DNA from: an uncultured beta proteobacterium
Lineage (GTDB): Bacteria; Pseudomonadota; Gammaproteobacteria; Burkholderiales; Burkholderiaceae_C
Direction: 5' to 3'
NCBI GenBank assembly: GCA_903834645.1
Contig: CAILKA010000432.1
Location: forward strand, 1 to 5,242
DNA length: 5,242 nucleotides
Numbering within the stretch: position 1 is the stretch's first letter; every line of letters begins with the position of its first letter. Shown in pieces: positions 1 through 5,242 of this stretch. The position numbers were made by a program, and so were the translations under genes. The notes below the pieces were generated by a model. It saw nothing but the letters and a program-made list of their open reading frames with translations, did no database searches and was not told the origin of the DNA.

Positions 1-616
1 GGACCTCGACGCGGGCGACTACCTGATCGGCGCGGCGCTCACCGATGGCAAGCACGATGTGATGCTCTTCTCGGATGGCGGCAAGGCCGTGCGCTTCGAC
101 GAGGACGACGTGCGCCCGATGGGCCGCACCGCACGCGGGGTTCGCGGCATGATGCTCGAGGACGGGCAGAACGTGATCGCCATGCTCGTGGCCGAGGACG
201 AGACGCAAAGCGTGCTTACCGCCACCGAAAACGGCTTTGGCAAGCGCACGAGCATCGTCGAGTACACGCGCCATGGCCGTGGCACGAAGGGGATGATCGC
301 GATCCAGCAGACCGAGCGCAACGGCCGTGTCGTGGCGGCCACGCTGGTACGACCGGCCGACGAGATCATGCTCATCACCGACCGCGGTGTGCTGGTGCGC
401 ACGCGGGTGGCGGAGATGCGCGAACTCGGCCGCGCAACCCAGGGCGTCAAGCTCATTGCGCTGGATGATGGATCCAAGCTCAGCGGGCTGCAGCGCATCG
501 TCGAGAACGACGCGGGCGGGGAACCGGCTGCGGACGGAAGCGCCGACGGCAGCAGCGACCCCGGCGGCGCAGCCGGCACCGGCAGCCCCGACGGCACCGG
601 GCCCGAGGCCGCCTGA
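1..616 (+). CDS. gyrA: DNA gyrase subunit A, C-terminal part (5' end outside the window)
   Basis: This is the end of the A subunit of DNA gyrase, the type II topoisomerase that adds negative supercoils to DNA using ATP. The first complete codon starts at base 2; 204 residues are visible before the TGA at 614-616. They cover the last part of the C-terminal beta-pinwheel that wraps DNA. Repeated blade signatures are visible: DGGKAVRFDEDDVRPMGRTA followed by RGVRGM, then NGFGKRTSIVEYTRHGRGTKGM, written here as NGFGKRTSIVEY and RHGRGTKGM, then DRGVLVRTRVAEMRELGRAT with QGVKLIALDDG. ParC (topoisomerase IV) is less likely because the blade series and the GRxTQGVKL ending are typical of GyrA. The catalytic tyrosine and breakage-reunion domain lie upstream, outside the window. 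After residue N-D at 506-511 there is a 34-residue tail rich in Gly, Ala, Ser, Pro and Asp, probably disordered. The stop codon overlaps the pheA start by one base. Confidence 0.96.
   Translation, partial: DLDAGDYLIGAALTDGKHDVMLFSDGGKAVRFDEDDVRPMGRTARGVRGMMLEDGQNVIAMLVAEDETQSVLTATENGFGKRTSIVEYTRHGRGTKGMIAIQQTERNGRVVAATLVRPADEIMLITDRGVLVRTRVAEMRELGRATQGVKLIALDDGSKLSGLQRIVENDAGGEPAADGSADGSSDPGGAAGTGSPDGTGPEAA
605..608 (+). promoter_or_regulatory. Possible Shine-Dalgarno for pheA inside the gyrA 3' end
   Basis: GAGG lies 7 bases before the ATG at 616 and inside the last codons of gyrA. It is a short, partial match to the anti-Shine-Dalgarno, and such matches are common by chance in GC-rich DNA. 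The stop/start overlap means translational coupling (termination-reinitiation) may matter as much as this site. Confidence 0.4.
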
Positions 617-1701
617 TGGACGCGACACTCCATTCGCTGCGTGAGCAGATCGACACCGTCGACCGCGAACTGCTGGCGCTCCTGAACCGGCGCGCGCGCA
701 TCGCGCTGGAGGTGGGCGAGCTCAAGAAGCGCGAAGCCTCCCCGGTCTTCCGGCCTGAGAGAGAGGCCCAGGTGATCGCCTCGCTCGAGTCGGCCAACGC
801 GGGGCCGCTGCGCGACGACAGCGTGGCGCCCATCTGGCGCGAGATCATGTCGGCCTGCCGGGCGCTGGAGACCCCGACGCGGGTGGCCTACCTCGGGCCG
901 GCCGGAACCTTCAGTGAACAGGCAGCGCTGGGCTATTTCGGGTCGTCGATCCTGCGCGTGCCCTGCGCCAGCATCGACGAGGTGTTTCGCGCCACGAGTG
1001 CCGGCGCAGCCGACTTCGGCGTGGTGCCGGTGGAGAACTCCACGGAAGGGGTCGTGGCGCGCTCGCTGGACCTGCTGCTGCACACGCCGCTGTCGATCAT
1101 CGGCGAGACCAGCCTGCTCGTGCGCCACAACCTGCTGCGCACACGTGCCGGGCTCGATGGCATCCAGGCCGTGCTCGCGCACCCGCAGGCGCTCGCCCAG
1201 TGCCACGCGTGGCTGTCGCAGAACCTGCCGCAGGCCGAGCGCCGGCCGGTGGCCAGCAATGCCGAAGGCGCGCGCCTGGCTGCACTCGACCCCGAGCTCG
1301 CGGCGTTGGCCGGCGATCGCGCGGCCAGCGAGTTCGGGCTGCACGTGGCCGCCCCCGCCATCCAGGACGACGCACACAACCGAACGCGCTTCGCCGTCGT
1401 GGCGCTGCCGGCCGAGCATCCCGCTCCGAGTGCGAGCGGGCACGACTGCACGAGCCTCGTGGTGTCGGTCCGCAACCGGCCCGGCGCGGTGCACGACATG
1501 CTCGTGCCGCTGAAGCAGCACGGTGTGTCGATGACGCGCTTCGAGTCGCGCCCGGCGCGATCCGGGCAGTGGGAGTACTACTTCTACATCGATCTCGAAG
1601 GCCACCCCGACGACCCTCGCGTGGCGGGCGCCCTGGCCGAGCTGCGCACCACCTGCGCGTTCTTCAAGGTGCTGGGCGCCTACCCCGTCGACCCCCGCTG
1701 A
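616..1701 (+). CDS. pheA: Bifunctional chorismate mutase / prephenate dehydratase (P-protein)
   Basis: This 361-residue cytoplasmic enzyme converts chorismate to prephenate and then prephenate to phenylpyruvate, the committed branch to phenylalanine. Residues about 1-87 are an AroQ chorismate mutase; R9, R26, K37 and E50 align with E. coli R11, R28, K39 and E52, while E. coli D48 is replaced by R46 in the VFRPERE segment, a form I recall from pseudomonad-type P-proteins. Residues about 88-265 are the dehydratase: it opens with AYLGPAGTFSEQAA, contains VVPVENSTEG at 136-145, and has the catalytic NRTRF at 255-259 (T257 matches E. coli T278). Residues about 278-355 are an ACT domain with RPGAV at 288-292 and ESRP at 310-313, the usual phenylalanine feedback site. 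Length is normal for the family. The ATG overlaps the gyrA stop by one base. tyrA follows after 10 bases, so the two branch enzymes are probably co-transcribed. Confidence 0.97.
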   Translation: MDATLHSLREQIDTVDRELLALLNRRARIALEVGELKKREASPVFRPEREAQVIASLESANAGPLRDDSVAPIWREIMSACRALETPTRVAYLGPAGTFSEQAALGYFGSSILRVPCASIDEVFRATSAGAADFGVVPVENSTEGVVARSLDLLLHTPLSIIGETSLLVRHNLLRTRAGLDGIQAVLAHPQALAQCHAWLSQNLPQAERRPVASNAEGARLAALDPELAALAGDRAASEFGLHVAAPAIQDDAHNRTRFAVVALPAEHPAPSASGHDCTSLVVSVRNRPGAVHDMLVPLKQHGVSMTRFESRPARSGQWEYYFYIDLEGHPDDPRVAGALAELRTTCAFFKVLGAYPVDPR

Positions 1702-1711
1702 GTCCGGTGTG

Positions 1712-2593
1712 ATGGTCGGGCAACTCGGGGTCATCGGTTGCGGCCTCATGGGCGGCAGCTTCGCACTTGCGCTGCGCGAGGCAGGCCAGGTGCGCCGCAT
1801 CGTCGGCCACAGCCGGGCTCGCGCCACGGCCGAGCGTGCGCGCGCCCTCGGGGTCATCGACGAAGTGGCCGACAGCCCGGATGAGGCCGCGCGAGGGAGC
1901 GATCTCGTGCTGCTGGCCGTGCCCGTCGCGGCCACAGGGGCGGTGCTGGCCACGCTGCGCGACGCACTCGACCCGCAGGCGCTGTGCATGGACGTGGGCA
2001 GCACCAAGCGCGATGTCGTCGAGGCGGCGGCTGCCGCGCTGGGGGATCGGGTGCGGCAGTTCGTGCCCGCGCACCCGATCGCCGGCGCGGAGCGCGCAGG
2101 GGTCGATCACGCGCACGCGGGCCTGTACCGGGATCGCCTCGTGGTGCTGACCCCGGATGCCGGCCATGACCCGGCGCGCGTGCAGCGGGCCCGCAGCCTG
2201 TGGGAGCGCGTGGGCGCGCGGGTGCAGCAGATGGACCCCAACTCGCACGACCGCGTCTTTGCGGTGGTCAGCCACCTGCCGCACCTGCTGGCCTATGCCT
2301 TCTACGATTCCATCGCGAGCCGGCCCGACGGGGCTGCGCTGCTGGACCTCGCAGGCCCGGGCTTTCGTGATTTCACGCGCATCGCCGCTGGCGAGCCGGC
2401 CATGTGGCGCGACATCCTGCTGGCCAACCGGGAGGAGGTGCTGCGGCAGGCGGCGGCCTTCCGGGTCGCGCTGGACTCCCTCGAGGCGCTACTCGCGAAG
2501 GGCGATGCCGCGGCCCTGCACGCCCGACTGGCCACGATCGCGCAAGGCCGCGGCGGCTGGCACATGCGCGGTGCCGGCAATGCCGGAGACTGA
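1712..2593 (+). CDS. tyrA: Prephenate/arogenate dehydrogenase, TyrA family
   Basis: This 293-residue cytoplasmic enzyme oxidatively decarboxylates prephenate to 4-hydroxyphenylpyruvate (or arogenate to tyrosine) in the tyrosine branch. The N-terminus is a Rossmann fold with LGVIGCGLMGGSFA (glycines 9, 11, 14). Family motifs follow: D94-V-G-S97-T-K99, the HPIAGAE motif at 121-127 with the likely catalytic H121, an NSHD segment at 177-180, SHLPH at 187-191, and GFRDFTRIA at 217-225, whose R223 probably binds the substrate carboxylate. The C-terminal half is the helical dimerisation domain. No ACT domain follows, so direct tyrosine feedback through such a domain is not expected. The second Rossmann strand ends in GHSR rather than in an acidic residue, which hints at NADP+ use (inference). 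Start: ATG at 1712 is preferred; a GTG at 1709 directly before it would add one residue. No strong Shine-Dalgarno is seen, so coupling to pheA is likely. Substrate preference cannot be read from sequence. Confidence 0.94.
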   Translation: MVGQLGVIGCGLMGGSFALALREAGQVRRIVGHSRARATAERARALGVIDEVADSPDEAARGSDLVLLAVPVAATGAVLATLRDALDPQALCMDVGSTKRDVVEAAAAALGDRVRQFVPAHPIAGAERAGVDHAHAGLYRDRLVVLTPDAGHDPARVQRARSLWERVGARVQQMDPNSHDRVFAVVSHLPHLLAYAFYDSIASRPDGAALLDLAGPGFRDFTRIAAGEPAMWRDILLANREEVLRQAAAFRVALDSLEALLAKGDAAALHARLATIAQGRGGWHMRGAGNAGD

Positions 2594-2625
2594 GGCCCCC
2601 GCGGGCACTGGCACCACCCGAACAC

Positions 2626-4647
2626 ATGTACGCGATCCCCTTCCTTGATCTGCCGCCTCTGCACAGTGCGCAAGGCACGGTGCGCCTGCCCGGCTCCAAG
2701 AGCATTTCCAACCGGGTGCTGCTGCTGGCGGGCCTGTCCGCCGGCACGACGATCGTGCACGACCTGCTGGACTCCGACGACACGCGCGTGATGCTGCAGG
2801 CGCTTCGCACGCTGGGCTGCGGGGTCGAGCAGCGGGGTGCGCAGTGGCACGTGACGGGCCTGGGGGGGCGCCTGGCCGTGCACGAGGCGCAGCTGTTCCT
2901 CGGTAACGCCGGCACCGCGATGCGGCCACTGGCCGCCGCGCTGGCGCTGCTGACGGCGACCCAGGGAGGGTGCTTCGACCTTGCCGGTGTGTCGCGCATG
3001 CACGAGCGCCCGATCGGCGACCTGGTGGACGCCCTGCGCCAGTACGGCGCGCAGGTGGAAGACCTGGGCCAGCCCGGCTACCCGCCGCTGCGCGTATCGG
3101 GGCCGGCGCCGGGTGGGCTCGCACTCGAGCGGCCGATTCGCGTGCGCGGCGATGTGTCGAGCCAGTTCCTCACCGCGCTCCTGCTTTCGCTGCCGCTGGT
3201 GGCCAGCGAGCGCGACCTCGTGATCGAGGTCGAGGGCGAACTCATCTCCAAGCCCTACGTCGAGATCACGCTGAACATGCTGGCGCGCTTCGGGGTGGCC
3301 GTGCGCCGCGAGGGCTACGCGCGCTTCACCGTGCCGCGCGGCAGCCGCTACGCCTCACCGGGCGAGGTGCATGTGGAGGGCGATGCATCATCCGCCTCCT
3401 ATTTCGTCGCGTTGGGCGCGATCGCGGCCACCGATGGCCGGCGTGTACGCATCGAAGGCGTGGGGCTGGAATCGATCCAGGGCGACATCGCCTTCGTGGA
3501 CGCCGCGCGGGCGATGGGCGCGCAGGTGGAGGGTGGGCCGAACTGGCTCGAGATCTCGCGCGGCGTCTGGCCGCTGCGCGCGCTCGAGCTCGACTGCAAC
3601 GCCATCCCCGACGCAGCCATGACGCTGGCGGTGATGGGCCTGTACGCCAACGGGCCCACTCGCCTGACCCACATCGCGAGCTGGCGCGTCAAGGAAACGG
3701 ACCGCCTGGCGGCGATGGCCAGCGAGTTGCGCAAGGTGGGCGCCGAAGTCGACGAGGGGCCCGATTGGCTCGAGGTGCGTCCGCCAGCGGCGTGGCGCGC
3801 CGCGAGCTGGCACACCTACGACGACCACCGCATGGCGATGTGCGGCTCGCTGGCGGCCTTCAACCCGGCCGCGGGTGCTGCGCCGCCGGTGCCGATGCGC
3901 ATCGAGGACCCGGGCTGCGTCGCCAAGACCTTCCCCGACTACTTCGAGACCTTCCTCGGCCTCGTGCAAGCCGATGCCGCCGACGTGCCGGTGATCGCGG
4001 TGGACGGGCCCTCGGCTTCGGGCAAAGGGACACTGGCCGCCCGCCTCGCGCAGGCCCTGGGCTACGCCCAGCTCGACTCGGGCGCGATCTACCGCGCCGC
4101 CGGCGTGGCCGCCGAGCGCGCCGGCGTGGACCTCGACGATCCTCGGGCGCTCGCGCAGCTGGCAGCCTCGCTGGACCTGCGCTTCGAGGGCGAGCGCATC
4201 CTGCTGGACGGGCAGGACGTGACCGATGCCGTGCGCAGCGAGGCCGCCGGCCTGCTCGCCTCGCGCGTGTCAGCCGTGCCCGCCGTGCGCCAGGCGCTGC
4301 ATGCCCTGCAGCTCGGGTTTCGCCGGCCACCGGGGCTGGTGGCCGACGGGCGCGACATGGGCACGGTGGTGTTTCCCGACGCGCGGCTGAAGGTGTTCCT
4401 GACGGCAAGCGCCGAGCAACGCGCGCTCAGGCGCCATAAGCAATTGATTTCGAAGGGAATTCCGGCTAGAATCGAGGATCTTCGCGCGGACCTTGAGTTG
4501 CGTGACGCGCGCGACCGCAATCGCAGCGCCGCACCGCTCCAGCCCGCGCAGGATGCGCTCTCGCTCGACAACTCCGGGCTCGGGATCGACGAATCCGTCG
4601 AACTCGTGCTGGGTTGGTGGGCACAGCGCACGCCGTATCGGGCCTAG
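2626..4647 (+). CDS. aroA-cmk: Bifunctional 3-phosphoshikimate 1-carboxyvinyltransferase (EPSP synthase) / cytidylate kinase fusion
   Basis: One uninterrupted 673-residue frame encodes two complete enzymes. Residues about 1-447 are a class I EPSP synthase, which joins shikimate 3-phosphate and phosphoenolpyruvate to make EPSP. Visible motifs are LPGSKSISNR at 21-30 (K25, S26, R30), NAGTAMRP at 94-101, RMHERPI with R128, S178-S179-Q180, IPDAAMT with D329, KETDR at 356-360, DDHRMAM with H401-R402, and K434 in VAKTFPDYF. Residues about 454-673 are cytidylate kinase, which phosphorylates CMP and dCMP: P-loop GPSASGKGT at 461-469, LDSGAIYR at 483-490, DGRDMGT at 574-580, and RDARDRNR at 626-633. 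Both halves have near-normal length (E. coli 427 and 227 residues), so neither looks decayed; the linker is only about 6-10 residues. ATG 2626 is chosen because family proteins begin near MYxxxFLDLPP; the frame is open further upstream inside tyrA but without AroA-like sequence. The 32-base gap after tyrA holds a small GCCC/GGGC hairpin and no convincing Shine-Dalgarno. Confidence 0.96.
   Translation: MYAIPFLDLPPLHSAQGTVRLPGSKSISNRVLLLAGLSAGTTIVHDLLDSDDTRVMLQALRTLGCGVEQRGAQWHVTGLGGRLAVHEAQLFLGNAGTAMRPLAAALALLTATQGGCFDLAGVSRMHERPIGDLVDALRQYGAQVEDLGQPGYPPLRVSGPAPGGLALERPIRVRGDVSSQFLTALLLSLPLVASERDLVIEVEGELISKPYVEITLNMLARFGVAVRREGYARFTVPRGSRYASPGEVHVEGDASSASYFVALGAIAATDGRRVRIEGVGLESIQGDIAFVDAARAMGAQVEGGPNWLEISRGVWPLRALELDCNAIPDAAMTLAVMGLYANGPTRLTHIASWRVKETDRLAAMASELRKVGAEVDEGPDWLEVRPPAAWRAASWHTYDDHRMAMCGSLAAFNPAAGAAPPVPMRIEDPGCVAKTFPDYFETFLGLVQADAADVPVIAVDGPSASGKGTLAARLAQALGYAQLDSGAIYRAAGVAAERAGVDLDDPRALAQLAASLDLRFEGERILLDGQDVTDAVRSEAAGLLASRVSAVPAVRQALHALQLGFRRPPGLVADGRDMGTVVFPDARLKVFLTASAEQRALRRHKQLISKGIPARIEDLRADLELRDARDRNRSAAPLQPAQDALSLDNSGLGIDESVELVLGWWAQRTPYRA
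4444..4472 (+). promoter_or_regulatory. Probable sigma-70 promoter for rpsA, embedded in the cmk half
   Basis: TTGATT (4444-4449, four of six matches to TTGACA) and TAGAAT (4467-4472, five of six matches to TATAAT) are separated by exactly 17 bases. The segment is an AT-rich island in an otherwise very GC-rich gene. Its codons in the Cmk frame (CAA, TTG, ATT, GGA, ATT, GCT, AGA) are unusual for this gene. A start site near 4479-4481 would give an rpsA leader of about 320 bases. It is established that in E. coli rpsA promoters lie within and near the upstream cmk gene, so the position makes sense. The promoter role itself is inferred. Confidence 0.6.
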
Positions 4648-4649
4648 TC

Positions 4650-4666
4650 CCGCCGCGGCGGTTTTT
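4650..4666 (+). terminator. Weak intrinsic-terminator-like hairpin after aroA-cmk
   Basis: The perfect palindrome CCGCCGCGGCGG (4650-4661) begins 3 bases after the TAG stop and is followed by five T residues (4662-4666). It can fold as a 4-bp CCGC/GCGG stem with a CGCG loop. The stem and T-run are short compared with efficient terminators, so partial termination or attenuation between cmk and rpsA is the most I would propose. Confidence 0.3.
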
Positions 4667-4671
4667 CCGCC

Positions 4672-4712
4672 CACCGCACCTCCCTTCGGCCGGCAGGCCA
4701 CCGGGTGCGGTG
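4672..4712 (+). repeat. Inverted repeat in the rpsA leader (9-bp stem)
   Basis: CACCGCACC (4672-4680) is perfectly complementary to GGTGCGGTG (4704-4712). Inside the loop, GGCC (4688-4691) can pair with GGCC (4696-4699) around a GGCA tetraloop, giving a two-tier hairpin. No T-run follows, so it is not an intrinsic terminator. It lies in the untranslated leader of rpsA. In E. coli, S1 represses its own translation through a structured rpsA leader, so a similar role is possible here, but that is inference. Confidence 0.45.
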
Positions 4713-4753
4713 ACGTGTACCACCACAACCCCGCAACACCCGTTGCAAGAACT

Positions 4754-4787
4754 GCCGGCACCAGCAAGCAGCGCTGCGCACGCCGGC
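4754..4787 (+). repeat. Second inverted repeat, directly before the rpsA Shine-Dalgarno
   Basis: GCCGGC at 4754-4759 can pair with GCCGGC at 4782-4787. Between them CAGC (4762-4765) can pair with GCTG (4773-4776); the same area holds the 10-base palindrome GCAGCGCTGC (4768-4777). The outer stem ends 2 bases before the Shine-Dalgarno AGGA, so the fold could influence ribosome access. Short GC palindromes are common in DNA of this composition, so chance is a real alternative. Confidence 0.3.
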
Positions 4788-4789
4788 TC

Positions 4790-4793
4790 AGGA
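4790..4793 (+). promoter_or_regulatory. Shine-Dalgarno of rpsA
   Basis: AGGA (within AGGAAA) sits 6 bases before the ATG at 4800. It is the clearest ribosome binding site in the window and it decides the start: an in-frame ATG seven codons later (4821) has no comparable site at a suitable distance. Confidence 0.75.
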
Positions 4794-4799
4794 AACCAC

Positions 4800-5242
4800 A
4801 TGACCGAGATCCAGTCCGCCATGGGCGGAGAGTCCTTTGCCGCCCTCTTCGAGGAGTCCCTCAAGCGCAGCGAGATGCGCTCCGGCGAGGTCATCACCGC
4901 CGAGGTGGTGCGCATCGACTTCAACCACGTCGTCGTCAACGCCGGGCTGAAGAGCGAGTCCTACATCCCGGTGGAGGAGTTCAAGAACGACCAGGGCGAG
5001 CTTGAGGTCCAGGTCGGGGACTACGTCTCGGTGGCCATCGATGCCGTCGAGAACGGCTACGGTGACACGATCCTGTCGCGCGACAAGGCCAAGCGCCTGG
5101 CCTCGTGGCTGGCGCTGGAGAACGCGCTGGAGTCGGGCGACTTCGTCACCGGCACGGTCAGCGGCAAGGTCAAGGGCGGCCTGACGGTACTGGTCAATGG
5201 CATCCGCGCCTTCCTGCCCGGCTCGCTGCTGGACACCCGCCC
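4800..5242 (+). CDS. rpsA: 30S ribosomal protein S1, N-terminal part (3' end outside the window)
   Basis: S1 is the large, acidic RNA-binding protein of the small ribosomal subunit that helps bind and unfold mRNA during initiation. The window shows 147 complete codons plus two bases; the family is usually about 560 residues with six S1 (OB-fold) repeats. The N-terminal segment ESFAALFEESL (11-21) is the helical ribosome-binding part that docks on protein S2. The first S1 domain spans roughly 28-98, with the signature NAGLKSESYIPVEEFKN (47-63), then GDYVSVAIDAVENGYGDT and LSRDKAKR. The second begins near 113 with TGTVSGKVKGGLTV and NGIRAFLPGSLLDTR, closely like E. coli S1. The first ten residues form a short extension compared with homologues I recall that start at M-S-ESFAALF. 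A well-placed AGGA supports the start. Expression probably comes from the promoter inside cmk plus operon read-through. Autogenous control by S1 is known in E. coli and plausible here. Confidence 0.97.
   Translation, partial: MTEIQSAMGGESFAALFEESLKRSEMRSGEVITAEVVRIDFNHVVVNAGLKSESYIPVEEFKNDQGELEVQVGDYVSVAIDAVENGYGDTILSRDKAKRLASWLALENALESGDFVTGTVSGKVKGGLTVLVNGIRAFLPGSLLDTR

Noticed and set aside
1709..1711. GTG as the tyrA start
   Set aside because: It lies directly before an in-frame ATG and adds one residue only; ATG is the commoner start. It cannot be excluded.
19..2007. 662-codon open frame on the minus strand opposite gyrA, pheA and tyrA
   Set aside because: It is antisense to three well-recognised genes. 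Its product is Arg/Ala/Pro/Ser-rich with no family resemblance, as expected from the frame opposite GC-rich codons.
2404..2625. Upstream extension of the aroA-cmk frame into tyrA
   Set aside because: The 74 extra codons overlap tyrA, give a low-complexity Arg/Gly/Ala sequence, and resemble no AroA N-terminus; homologues begin at the ATG at 2626.
2970..4439. 489-codon plus-strand open frame inside aroA-cmk
   Set aside because: It is a shifted-frame shadow of aroA-cmk: extremely Arg/Gly/Ala-rich, no motif, while the other frame carries every EPSP synthase and Cmk motif.
4650..4666. Strong terminator separating aroA-cmk from rpsA
   Set aside because: A 4-bp stem and five T residues are too short for confident termination; it is kept only as a low-confidence feature.
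4743..4772. TTGCAA as a second rpsA promoter -35 box
   Set aside because: No -10-like hexamer is found 16-18 bases downstream; the region there is AAGCAGCGC.
4821..4823. Internal ATG of rpsA as the true start
   Set aside because: It would shorten the N-terminus closer to homologues, but it lacks a well-placed Shine-Dalgarno, whereas ATG 4800 has AGGA 6 bases upstream.
1..5242. Mobile element, CRISPR array, tRNA/rRNA, phage or defence genes
   Set aside because: No regularly spaced repeats, transposase motifs, cloverleaf folds or foreign-composition blocks were seen; nearly every base is explained by five housekeeping genes.

Overview
This window is a compact, co-directional housekeeping segment from a very GC-rich proteobacterium. 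All genes are on the + strand. The protein sequences and the gene order (gyrA, aromatic amino acid genes, cmk, rpsA) fit a betaproteobacterium of the order Burkholderiales. The genus cannot be fixed from the sequence alone; a Leptothrix/Rubrivivax-like or comamonad lineage is a guess. Third codon positions are overwhelmingly G or C, and this also produces many long spurious ORFs in the other frames.

Layout: (1) 1-616 is the 3' end of gyrA, covering the last blades of the DNA-wrapping C-terminal domain and a flexible tail. (2) 616-1701 is pheA, a bifunctional chorismate mutase/prephenate dehydratase whose ATG shares one base with the gyrA stop. (3) 1712-2593 is tyrA, a prephenate (or arogenate) dehydrogenase without an ACT domain. 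(4) 2626-4647 is one long reading frame joining a complete EPSP synthase (AroA) to a complete cytidylate kinase (Cmk). (5) 4648-4799 is a 152-base non-coding stretch with a weak terminator-like hairpin, two inverted repeats and a clear Shine-Dalgarno. (6) 4800 to the window end is the 5' part of rpsA, ribosomal protein S1.

How the genes work together: AroA makes EPSP, the precursor of chorismate. PheA and TyrA then take chorismate/prephenate towards phenylalanine and tyrosine. The Cmk half and S1 belong to nucleotide metabolism and translation; their linkage to aroA is an old, widespread proteobacterial arrangement. The tight spacing from gyrA through aroA-cmk suggests read-through transcription. 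rpsA probably also has its own promoter, buried in the cmk half at 4444-4472, where an AT-rich run of rare codons spells a good sigma-70 promoter with a 17-base spacer.

I found no mobile element, CRISPR array, RNA gene, phage gene or defence system, and nothing that looks like an undescribed system. The points most worth a second look are the aroA-cmk fusion, the embedded rpsA promoter, the structured rpsA leader, and the absence of serC and hisC from places where many relatives carry them.
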